Assembly (NCBI GenBank): GCA_030950975.1
Contig: JAUZQL010000294.1
Coordinates: forward strand, 1 to 5,774
DNA from: Mariprofundaceae bacterium
GTDB lineage: Bacteria; Pseudomonadota; Zetaproteobacteria; Mariprofundales; Mariprofundaceae
Direction: 5' to 3'
DNA length: 5,774 bases
The position numbers and the translations under genes are program-made. Below, piece by piece: positions 1 through 5,748 of this stretch; positions within the stretch are counted from its first letter, which is position 1, and the number at the start of each line of letters is the position of its first letter. A model generated the notes under the pieces. It saw only the letters and a program-made list of their open reading frames with translations. It had not been told where the DNA came from and ran no database searches.

Positions 1-917
1 TTGCCAATTATTTTTTCAAAAATCCTCAGAAATGGCTCAATGTTTGGGAACAAAACCTCTACATCACCAACCCTGATTTAATTTATCCGGGGAATGAAAT
101 TTGGTTCAAACCACAAAATCCCAAAGTAAATCAAACGCCAAATCAAGCGCCATTAAAAGCAGATAGCAGTGTACCTGTCTTTCATCCACAACCCAAAATC
201 ATCAACAAGCCTGTACAACGACTCACACTAGCATCCGATAACAGCGTGCTTCTTACCGCACTACTTCATCAAGATTTCATCAGTCCACACGCAACAAAAG
301 GTGTAGGTTATATCGTCGGAGCCAAAGATGATCGCCTACATTTTGGTATCAATGATATTGTTTACCTGAACATTAGCTATCCCACGCATATCAATGATTC
401 TTTTGATATTTTTCGTACAGGTGATGCCATTCAATCGCTTGATCATGAAAAAACAGTCGGACTGTTGGTTCACCACCTTGGGACGATTCAAATTATATCC
501 GAAGATAAAGGGGTATATCGTGGCATCGTGACCCAAGCATTTCGTGAAATCATGCGTGGCGATATTTTAAAACCTGCTCAAAAAACCAACGCACACATCA
601 CTCCTATCATGCCCAAACAAAAACTATCAGGGCATGTTCTTTACATTCAAAACAACGGTACCGCAGCAGGACAAAATCAAATCATTGGTATCAATATCGG
701 ACTAAAACACGGCTTGAAAAACGGCATGGTTTTATCCGTTTATCGCCCTGGTCGTCATATTGAAGATCAAACAAAGGAACGGGCAATCACCTTACCCAAA
801 GAAAATATTGCCAAAATCATCATTCTTAACACACAAGCTGATGCTTCTTTAGCATTGGTCACGTATTCAACATCCGCGATTCATTTGGGTGATATTGTTG
901 GCAATAGCCATCCATAA
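1..917 (+). CDS. LysM-domain protein of the dprA neighbourhood, 5'-truncated by the window edge
   Basis: The reading frame is open from the first full codon at base 3 to TAA at 915-917 (304 residues visible), so the gene starts upstream and the GTG at 246 is not its start. Visible residues 7-35 match the second half of a LysM peptidoglycan-binding domain: NP..W..VW, then NPDLIYPGNEIWF (23-35). The first half, with the usual GDTLW motif and signal peptide, would lie off the left edge. A variable linker rich in Pro, Asn and Gln follows (about 37-75). The C-terminal part resembles the conserved region of LysM proteins encoded beside dprA: YIVGAKDDRLHFGINDIVYL (102-121), GLKHGLKNGMVLSVY (233-247), LPKENIAKIIIL (264-275) and LGDIVGN near the end. 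Family members are presumed to be envelope proteins that bind cell wall; their exact role is not established. It lies 11 bp before dprA and probably shares its transcript. Family call is firm; function is inference. Confidence 0.88.
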   Translation, partial: ANYFFKNPQKWLNVWEQNLYITNPDLIYPGNEIWFKPQNPKVNQTPNQAPLKADSSVPVFHPQPKIINKPVQRLTLASDNSVLLTALLHQDFISPHATKGVGYIVGAKDDRLHFGINDIVYLNISYPTHINDSFDIFRTGDAIQSLDHEKTVGLLVHHLGTIQIISEDKGVYRGIVTQAFREIMRGDILKPAQKTNAHITPIMPKQKLSGHVLYIQNNGTAAGQNQIIGINIGLKHGLKNGMVLSVYRPGRHIEDQTKERAITLPKENIAKIIILNTQADASLALVTYSTSAIHLGDIVGNSHP

Positions 918-928
918 TTAGATCATCC

Positions 929-2059
929 ATGTCTCACAACATGAATGAATCCTTGAGCTTCGTAGCGAATAATCCTACATCATCTGCTTTGGCAGCTTTA
1001 AGATTATCCTTGGCACACGGCATCGGAACACATATTGCCAAGCAACTGATTGAAACATGTGGATCGATTGAAGCCATCTGGCAACACAATGCTGAAACAT
1101 GGGCGAACATTCCCCGAGTTGGTCCGAAACTCTTGGCTGCGCTGGAAACCGCACGACACCAATCTTTGGACAATATTCTCCAAACTTGCCAAGAGTATCA
1201 TCTGCATCTCATCGGCATGGAAGATGATGTTTACCCAACGCTTTTGCGTGAAATAGACGATGCCCCTTTAATACTGTTCGTTCAAGGAAACCTTGAAGCC
1301 TTACAGCATAAGCATTGCCTTGCCATGGTCGGATCTCGTAAATCTAGCCAAGAAAGCAAATTGATTGCTCGCCGTTGGAGTCAATACTTTTCAGATTTAG
1401 GCATCTCTATCATCAGTGGCATGGCATACGGCATTGATGCCGCTGCACATCGAGGTGCTTTGCAAGGAAACACACCGACCATCGCCATCTTAGGTTGCGG
1501 ACTTGCCACCCTTCAACATCGGCAACAAGAACAAGTGGCTGCCATTATTGAGCATGGTGGTTGTGTCATCAGTGAATATTTACCCACCCAAACGGCTCGA
1601 CCTGAATTTTTTCCACGCCGCAACCGCATCATTGCAGGCATGAGCCAAGGCACGATTATTGTCGAAGCTGATATTCGTTCGGGTTCGTTGATTACTGCCC
1701 GACTTGCCAATGAATATGGGCGTGATGTTTTTGCTGTACCCGGTTCAGTGCTTCATGATGGTCATGCAGGTTGTCATCAGTTGATTCGTGATGGTGCGGC
1801 TTTGTTGACCGATGATGTCGAACACATCATCCAACACTTAGCTTGGCAACTTCAATCCACGCCTAAAACCATCATTCAAGGCGAAAATGAGCTTGAAAAG
1901 CAGATTATTACCGCATTACAGCGTGAAACCCTGCATTTGGATGCTTTATCTGAATCATGTGGCTTGACCGTGCCGCAGCTTTCCCCCATCTTGCTCGCGC
2001 TTGAGCTACAGGGGGTCATTGAGCGTTTACCTGGTAGCCGATATACGCTTGGAGGCTGA
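929..2059 (+). CDS. dprA: DNA-processing protein DprA (Smf)
   Basis: DprA binds incoming single-stranded DNA in the cytoplasm during natural transformation and loads RecA on it. The 376-residue product has the usual three parts. An N-terminal helical SAM/HhH-like region (about 20-75) contains GIGTHIAKQL and IPRVGPKLLAAL. The Rossmann-like core (about 110-300) carries MVGSRKSS (133-140), SGMAYGIDAAAHRGAL (163-178), ILGCGL (187-192), FPRRNRIIAGMS (228-239), EADIRSGSLITA (246-257) and FAVPGS (268-273). A C-terminal winged-helix domain (about 325-374) ends in LELQGVIERLPGSRYTL. After GCGL the common D-x-x-YP stretch is replaced by ATLQHRQQEQ. The start at 929 has no good Shine-Dalgarno; ATG 941 is an in-frame alternative, also without one. 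It lies 11 bp after the LysM gene and 3 bp before topA, so probably co-transcribed. Its presence is consistent with natural competence but does not prove it, since dprA is widespread. Confidence 0.96.
   Translation: MSHNMNESLSFVANNPTSSALAALRLSLAHGIGTHIAKQLIETCGSIEAIWQHNAETWANIPRVGPKLLAALETARHQSLDNILQTCQEYHLHLIGMEDDVYPTLLREIDDAPLILFVQGNLEALQHKHCLAMVGSRKSSQESKLIARRWSQYFSDLGISIISGMAYGIDAAAHRGALQGNTPTIAILGCGLATLQHRQQEQVAAIIEHGGCVISEYLPTQTARPEFFPRRNRIIAGMSQGTIIVEADIRSGSLITARLANEYGRDVFAVPGSVLHDGHAGCHQLIRDGAALLTDDVEHIIQHLAWQLQSTPKTIIQGENELEKQIITALQRETLHLDALSESCGLTVPQLSPILLALELQGVIERLPGSRYTLGG
2051..2055 (+). promoter_or_regulatory. Shine-Dalgarno of topA inside the dprA 3' end
   Basis: GGAGG lies 7 nt before the topA ATG at 2063 and simultaneously encodes the final Gly-Gly of DprA (GGA GGC TGA). 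The site fixes the topA start and suggests that ribosomes finishing dprA help initiate topA. Confidence 0.85.
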
Positions 2060-2062
2060 TAC

Positions 2063-4330
2063 ATGAGCGCAGTTGTTGTGGTGGAATCTCCCGCCAAATC
2101 AAAAACCATCGAAAAATATTTAGGTAAAGGATACAAAGTACTGGCTTCTTATGGTCATGTGCGTGCTTTTCCTAAAAAGGATGGTTCTGTTGATCCTGAA
2201 AATAATTTTAAACTCACATACGAAGTGATTAAAGACAAAGAAAAACGCATTGCTGCCATTGAAAAGGCATTAAAACGTGCTGATACGCTTATTCTTGCCA
2301 GTGATTTGGATCGCGAAGGTGAAGCGATTGCTTGGCATGTTAAAGATGAATTGGAATCTCGCGGTGCATTAGAAGGCAAGACTATCCAGCGCATTACCTT
2401 CAATGAAATCACCAAAACAGCCATTCATCACGCCATTAAAAAACCTTCCAACATCAATATGCCTCTCGTTGATGCCCAACAAGCTCGCAGTGCCTTGGAT
2501 TATTTGGTTGGTTTCACCTTATCTCCCTTATTGTGGCGGAAAGTTCGTGGCGGACTTTCAGCAGGGCGTGTTCAATCGGTTTCTTTACGTTTAATTTGTG
2601 AACGTGAGCAATATATTCGTGATTTCAAACCCAAAGAATACTGGACGATTGAAGCATCCTGCCAACATCAAACATCCCCCTTCACTTCCCAATTACACGC
2701 CATGAAAGGAAAAACCTTAAGCAAATTTGCCCTCGATCATGGTGTTGCGGCACGTAAAGCTGCTAAACAAGTCGAACAAGGCAGATTCAGTGTTGCCGAT
2801 ATTCAGAAAAAGAAAGCCAAGCAACAACCCGCCCCACCTTTTATCACCTCTAGTTTACAAATGGATGCATCACGTAAATTAGGCTTTACGGCACGCAAAA
2901 CCATGCAAATCGCACAAAAATTGTATGAAGGTATTGAAGTCGATGGTGAACCTGTCGGCTTGATTACTTATATGCGTACCGATTCCATCGCTTTATCCAG
3001 TGATGCTTTAGCTGATATGCGTGATTATATTGATGCAACATGGGGCAAGGATTATTTACCTACCAAACCACGCATCTTCAAATCCAAGAGTAAAAATGCG
3101 CAAGAAGCCCATGAAGCCATTCGCCCTACAGCTATCACACGCACACCTGCCTTGATGAAAACAACCTTAGATGCCGATGCTCTAAAACTGTACACCTTAA
3201 TTTGGAAACGTGCTTTGGCATCGCAAATGAATCCTGCGATTTTGGATCAAGTGCGTGTGGATATGAAATCCAAAGATTTGGTCTTACGCGCCAATGGTTC
3301 CGTTTTGACCTTCCCTGGTTTCCGAAAGTTATACATTGAAGGCACCGATGAACCATCATCACAAAGCGATAAAGATCGGCTTTTACCTGCCATGCAAGTA
3401 GGCGATGCGATTGACATCAAAGAAGTCTTACCCAAACAGCATTTTACCGAGCCTAAACCTCGTTTTAGTGAAGCAACCTTGGTCAAAGAGCTTGAAAGTC
3501 ATGGCATTGGTCGCCCTTCCACCTATGCTACTATTTTGAATGTGTTACGTGAACGAAAGTACGTCAACATGGAGAAAAAACGCTTTATTCCCACGGATGT
3601 GGGTGAAATTGTCAGTCGTTTCTTAAGCACTTATTTCAAAGATATTATTCATACAGGCTTTACCGCTGATATTGAAGATAAATTGGATGCTGTCGCACGC
3701 GGTGAACGTGAATGGCGACCCTTATTGCATGATTTTTGGATACCTTTCAAAGAACGTGTTGATGACACGATGGAAAACGTCAAACGCTCCGATGTAACGC
3801 ATGAAGAAACCGATGAAATCTGCACCGAATGCGGCAAAGCTATGGCGATTAAATTAGGGCGTTATGGCAAATTTTTAGCCTGTACAGGCTATCCTGAATG
3901 CAAACAAGCACGCCCACTTGATGGGGATGCTGAAGCTCCTGAACCTGAGCTATCCGATCAGAAGTGTGAACTGTGTGGTGAGTTTATGCTCATTAAACAA
4001 GGTCGTTACGGAAAATTCTTAGGCTGCTCCAAGTACCCTGAATGCAAGGGCATCCAACCCTTAGAAAAGCCAAAAGATACGGGTATTGCTTGCCCAGATT
4101 GTGGTGAAGGCACTTTTTTGGAAAAGAAATCACGCCGAGGTAAGGTGTTTTATTCCTGCTCAAAATACCCCAAATGCAAAAAAGCTTTGTGGAATAAACC
4201 CATTGAAAAGGCTTGCCCAGAATGTCATGCGCCCTTTGTGACTGAAAAAATCACCAAACGCCGTGGCACAGAACACGTTTGTGCAGCCGATGATTGTCAA
4301 TGGATTGAGCAAATCGAAGCGCCTGAATAA
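2063..4330 (+). CDS. topA: DNA topoisomerase I (type IA), four zinc ribbons
   Basis: This enzyme relaxes negative supercoils behind RNA polymerase by cutting one strand and passing the other through the break; it needs Mg2+. The 755-residue product shows the full type IA layout. The Toprim domain (about 3-120) has VVESPAKSKTI with Glu8 and the metal-binding DLDREGE with Asp81, Asp83 and Glu85. Further motifs are LSAGRVQSVSLRLI (165-178), the active-site GLITYMRTDS with nucleophile Tyr303, EAHEAIRPT (348-356) and ESHGIGRPSTYATI (478-491). The tail carries four Cys4 zinc ribbons: Cys587/590/607/613, Cys635/638/655/661, Cys677/680/699/705 and Cys718/721/740/745. It is shorter than E. coli TopA (865 aa), mostly in the C-terminal part, but nothing essential is missing. 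The start follows a strong GGAGG 7 nt upstream, 3 bp after dprA. The dprA-topA pairing occurs in many bacteria; here no smg (DUF494) gene lies between them. Confidence 0.98.
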   Translation: MSAVVVVESPAKSKTIEKYLGKGYKVLASYGHVRAFPKKDGSVDPENNFKLTYEVIKDKEKRIAAIEKALKRADTLILASDLDREGEAIAWHVKDELESRGALEGKTIQRITFNEITKTAIHHAIKKPSNINMPLVDAQQARSALDYLVGFTLSPLLWRKVRGGLSAGRVQSVSLRLICEREQYIRDFKPKEYWTIEASCQHQTSPFTSQLHAMKGKTLSKFALDHGVAARKAAKQVEQGRFSVADIQKKKAKQQPAPPFITSSLQMDASRKLGFTARKTMQIAQKLYEGIEVDGEPVGLITYMRTDSIALSSDALADMRDYIDATWGKDYLPTKPRIFKSKSKNAQEAHEAIRPTAITRTPALMKTTLDADALKLYTLIWKRALASQMNPAILDQVRVDMKSKDLVLRANGSVLTFPGFRKLYIEGTDEPSSQSDKDRLLPAMQVGDAIDIKEVLPKQHFTEPKPRFSEATLVKELESHGIGRPSTYATILNVLRERKYVNMEKKRFIPTDVGEIVSRFLSTYFKDIIHTGFTADIEDKLDAVARGEREWRPLLHDFWIPFKERVDDTMENVKRSDVTHEETDEICTECGKAMAIKLGRYGKFLACTGYPECKQARPLDGDAEAPEPELSDQKCELCGEFMLIKQGRYGKFLGCSKYPECKGIQPLEKPKDTGIACPDCGEGTFLEKKSRRGKVFYSCSKYPKCKKALWNKPIEKACPECHAPFVTEKITKRRGTEHVCAADDCQWIEQIEAPE

Positions 4331-4334
4331 TAGC

Positions 4335-4796
4335 GTGGCACTGCATTACCGATTGGGCAATGTCGATGATATTGATGCTGTTTTTTCCCTCAATCAACAA
4401 AGTTTTTCTGAAGCTTGGTCAAAAAAATCCTTGCTCGATGTGATGTTGGCAGGCTTTGATTTGTATATCTGTGAAGATGGCGATCTGCTGATTGCTTATC
4501 TGTTAAGCCAAGATATTTTGGATGAAACTCATATCATGCAAATCGCAGTCTTGCCCGACTATCAACGACAAGGCATTGGGCGGCAACTGACACAGTGGTT
4601 ATTCAACAATAAATCGGAACAAAGTCTAATATTACTCGAAGTACGCGCTTCCAATAAGGGAGCGCAAGCCATGTATCAAGGCTTAGGTTTCCAACATATT
4701 GGCACACGCAAAGCTTATTATAAGGCTAGAAACATCGGTGAAACACCTGAAAATGCAATCGTGATGCAATATATGACATCGAGAAAGATAATCTAA
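4335..4796 (+). CDS. rimI: Ribosomal protein S18-alanine N-acetyltransferase (RimI-type GNAT)
   Basis: RimI transfers acetyl from acetyl-CoA to the N-terminal alanine of ribosomal protein S18. I choose GTG 4335, giving 153 residues (E. coli RimI has 148) and beginning MALHYRLGNVDDIDAVFSL, the usual N-terminus of the family. The same frame opens further upstream (GTG 4263, ATG 4290), but those starts would add residues outside the family and overlap topA. Motifs, numbered from GTG 4335: QQSFSEAWS (21-29, the typical F..PW/AWS region), IAVLPDYQRQGIGRQL (70-85, acetyl-CoA pyrophosphate loop Q/R-x-x-G-x-G), LLEVRASNKGAQAMYQGLGF (100-119) with Glu102 and Tyr114 in the places of the E. coli catalytic Glu103 and Tyr115, and the terminal RKAYY/ENAIVM. 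Shine-Dalgarno is weak; only 4 bp separate it from the topA stop, so translation is probably coupled. The related tsaB/tsaE genes, often near rimI, are not in view. A GNAT with another target cannot be excluded, but the EVRxSN...GF pattern favours RimI. Confidence 0.88.
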   Translation: MALHYRLGNVDDIDAVFSLNQQSFSEAWSKKSLLDVMLAGFDLYICEDGDLLIAYLLSQDILDETHIMQIAVLPDYQRQGIGRQLTQWLFNNKSEQSLILLEVRASNKGAQAMYQGLGFQHIGTRKAYYKARNIGETPENAIVMQYMTSRKII

Positions 4797-4806
4797 CGAT
4801 CATAGG

Positions 4807-4839
4807 CTCTGTGGTGGTTTTTTTCTTTTTACCACAGAG
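4807..4839. repeat. Inverted repeat with T-rich loop downstream of rimI
   Basis: CTCTGTGGT (4807-4815) and ACCACAGAG (4831-4839) are perfect 9-bp inverted repeats separated by 15 nt that are nearly all T. The T-tract is in the loop, not after the stem, so this is not a standard intrinsic terminator, although it is the only strong hairpin directly after the operon. The right arm is also the first unit of the 8-bp CACAGAGG repeat. Confidence 0.7.
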
Positions 4840-4856
4840 GCGCAAAGGCACAGAGA
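4818..4856. repeat. T-tract plus 8-bp tandem repeat (CACAGAGG type), left copy
   Basis: A T7-C-T5 tract leads into ACCACAG and then three degenerate 8-bp units: CACAGAGG (4833-4840), CGCAAAGG (4841-4848) and CACAGAGA (4849-4856). A related T-tract plus CACAGCGG / CACTTAGG series occurs at 5707-5743. From memory, sequences of the ACCACAGAGGCACAGAG type recur between genes in many bacterial genomes; their function is unknown to me. Confidence 0.65.
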
Positions 4857-4887
4857 ACAAGCACCATAAGGAAAATTCAACATGTTT

Positions 4888-4913
4888 TGGGAGTACGGCT
4901 TTAGCCGTGCCTT
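4888..4913 (+). repeat. REP-like hairpin, left copy
   Basis: The unit begins TGGGAG and forms a hairpin: GTACGGC (4893-4899), loop TTTA (4900-4903), GCCGTGC (4904-4910), with one T-G wobble. A GGAG tetranucleotide directly before an imperfect palindrome is the pattern known for REP elements mobilised by RAYT (TnpA-REP) transposases. All 26 bp recur exactly at 5749-5774. No RAYT gene is in the window, so the REP assignment is inference. Confidence 0.75.
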
Positions 4914-4925
4914 TATCAACTCAAT

Positions 4926-4950
4926 GGGCGAGGCTAAAGCCGCACTTCCA
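4926..4950 (-). repeat. REP-like hairpin, inverted partner
   Basis: Read on the minus strand from 4950, this unit starts TGGAAGTGCGGCTTTAGCC, a diverged copy of the unit at 4888-4913 in opposite orientation, 12 bp away. Its stem is poorer (GGC/GCC core with flanking mismatches). Two facing REP units make a BIME-like pair. Confidence 0.7.
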
Positions 4951-4980
4951 GAACAAATCGAAATACTGAACACAATACAC

Positions 4981-5008
4981 TTGACCATTATATCTATTTA
5001 GAGATAAT
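4981..5008 (+). promoter_or_regulatory. Candidate promoter of the toxin-antitoxin module
   Basis: TTGACC (4981-4986) matches the sigma-70 -35 box at five of six bases, and GATAAT (5003-5008) matches the -10 at five of six with a 16-bp spacer. Transcription would then begin near 5015, leaving little or no leader before the toxin ATGs at 5012 and 5018. A TATATC or TATCTA -10 around 4989-4996 is an alternative that keeps a short leader but has a poorer -35. Confidence 0.45.
4987..5008. promoter_or_regulatory. Candidate antitoxin operator (palindrome)
   Basis: Arms ATTATATCTA (4987-4996) and TAGAGATAAT (4999-5008) are inverted repeats matching at nine of ten positions around a central TT. The site covers the promoter-like region and ends 3 bp before the toxin ATG, the usual place for autoregulation of a type II toxin-antitoxin operon by its HTH antitoxin. 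Binding is inferred. Confidence 0.55.
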
Positions 5009-5011
5009 TTA

Positions 5012-5377
5012 ATGCAAATGAAAAAGAAATTAAACAATTTATATTGGGTGGGTTCATCCAAAAAAGAGCTTGGCTCATTGCCTAGCGAAGTTATAGATAT
5101 ATTCGGTTATGCGTTGCACTTGGCTCAATCTGGCTTAAAGCATAATAAGGCAAAACCATTGAAAGGATTGAATGGCGTGCTTGAGGTTTCTGAAGACTTC
5201 AAAAAAGACACATACAGAGCTATTTATAGCGTTAAGTTTAAAGATGCTGTTTATGTGCTGCACTGCTTTCAGAAGAAATCGAAACAAGGCATTAAAACAC
5301 CCAAGCCAAACATGGATATGATCAGAGAACGATTGAAAATGGCTAAAACTCATGCAGAAGGAGAAAACAATGATTGA
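5012..5377 (+). CDS. Type II toxin, RelE/ParE superfamily, phage Gp49-like (DUF891)
   Basis: The 121-residue basic protein matches the Gp49-like branch of RelE/ParE toxins: LYWVGSSKKELGSLPSEV (10-27), GYALHLAQSGLKHNKAKPLK (32-51), GVLEVSEDFKKDTYRAIYSV (55-74) and YVLHCFQKKSKQGIKTPKPN (81-100). Toxins of this superfamily are usually ribosome-dependent mRNA endonucleases; the activity of this one is inferred. Arg69 and the Phe86-Gln87-Lys88-Lys89 cluster are candidate functional residues. ATG 5012 is preceded by a weak GAGAT at 5001-5005; ATG 5018 (119 residues, MKKKLNN...) is an equally plausible start because homologues begin close to the WVGSS motif. The gene precedes its antitoxin and overlaps it by 8 bp (5370-5377), the toxin-first order known from higBA-type modules. 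It looks intact. I give no symbol because HigB names cover several distinct families. Confidence 0.9.
   Translation: MQMKKKLNNLYWVGSSKKELGSLPSEVIDIFGYALHLAQSGLKHNKAKPLKGLNGVLEVSEDFKKDTYRAIYSVKFKDAVYVLHCFQKKSKQGIKTPKPNMDMIRERLKMAKTHAEGENND
5358..5363 (+). promoter_or_regulatory. Shine-Dalgarno deciding the antitoxin start
   Basis: AAGGAG lies 6 nt before ATG 5370 and inside the toxin gene. It is much stronger than anything before the toxin start and selects 5370 over the upstream in-frame ATG 5352. Stronger initiation on the antitoxin would favour its excess over toxin. Confidence 0.85.
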
Positions 5378-5690
5378 TATCGAAAAATCAAGTGGAAATG
5401 TATATTCCGACCTTGGGCTAGCTGACCCTGAAGAAATGCTTGTTAAGGCTCGCCTTGCAGCCAAAATTGGAGAAATTATCAAGCATCGGCATTTAACGCA
5501 GCAACAAGCCTCTGAAATTCTCGCTATGCCTCAATCAAAAATATCCAACATGCTACGCGGTAACTTTCGAGGCATTAGCGAAGCAAAAATGCTTGAATGC
5601 CTCAACCTGTTAGGAAGAGATATTCAGATCGTCATTAAGAAGACCAACCATACACATAGCGCAGGGCATACCAGCGTGGTGTTTGCTTGA
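5370..5690 (+). CDS. XRE-family helix-turn-helix antitoxin
   Basis: The 106-residue partner should neutralise the toxin by direct binding and repress the shared promoter. Its N-terminus, SSGNVYSDLGLADPEEMLVK (7-26), and C-terminal LLGRDIQIVIKK (80-91) with final TSVVFA are typical of the HTH antitoxins paired with Gp49-like toxins. The DNA-binding motif is at about 42-64: LTQQQASEILAMPQSKISNM, with a turn at AMP and a recognition helix QSKISNMLRG. The start is ATG 5370, set by AAGGAG 6 nt upstream; ATG 5352 would add six residues and place the Shine-Dalgarno inside the gene. The first 8 bp overlap the toxin stop (ATGATTGA), implying translational coupling. The likely operator is the palindrome at 4987-5008. 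The gene appears complete. Confidence 0.9.
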   Translation: MIDIEKSSGNVYSDLGLADPEEMLVKARLAAKIGEIIKHRHLTQQQASEILAMPQSKISNMLRGNFRGISEAKMLECLNLLGRDIQIVIKKTNHTHSAGHTSVVFA

Positions 5691-5706
5691 TTTCATACAC
5701 ACGTTA

Positions 5707-5743
5707 TTTTTTCTTTTACCACAGCGGCACTTAGGCGTAACTG
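5707..5743. repeat. T-tract plus 8-bp tandem repeat, right copy
   Basis: A T6-C-T4 tract and ACCACAG (5718-5724) match the left copy with one T missing. Degenerate 8-bp units follow: CACAGCGG (5720-5727), CACTTAGG (5728-5735) and CGTAACTG (5736-5743). The distance from ACCACAG to the REP GGG is 32 bp, against 58 bp on the left, so the copies differ by an internal 26-bp length change. No convincing terminator hairpin precedes the T-tract. Confidence 0.6.
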
Positions 5744-5748
5744 ATCCC

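Noticed and set aside
246..917. GTG at 246 as the start of the first gene
   Set aside because: The frame is open to the left window edge and the upstream codons encode a recognisable LysM half-domain, so the gene begins outside the window.
1876..2424. Minus-strand open frames opposite dprA and topA
   Set aside because: They are antisense to well-conserved genes, have no recognisable domain and no ribosome binding context that I could support.
4263..4334. Upstream starts for rimI (GTG 4263, ATG 4290) overlapping topA
   Set aside because: They add residues not found in RimI proteins, have no Shine-Dalgarno, and overlap the fourth zinc ribbon of topA; GTG 4335 gives the family length.
4807..4839. 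Intrinsic terminator of the rimI operon
   Set aside because: The T-run is in the hairpin loop and not after the stem, and the stem is not followed by a U-tract on either strand, so I list it only as an inverted repeat.
4800..4988. 62-residue minus-strand open frame in the spacer
   Set aside because: It is made of the repeat sequences (T-tract, CACAGAGG units, both REP hairpins), has no family resemblance and lies where repeats explain the sequence.
5352..5369. ATG 5352 as the antitoxin start
   Set aside because: The strong AAGGAG at 5358-5363 would fall inside the gene; it is correctly spaced for ATG 5370.
5135..5482. 115-residue minus-strand frame opposite the toxin and antitoxin
   Set aside because: Antisense shadow of two clearly recognised genes with a known overlapping arrangement.
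5676..5717. Intrinsic terminator after the antitoxin
   Set aside because: A T-tract is present, but only about 4 bp of pairing (GTGT with ACAC) can form before it, too weak to call.
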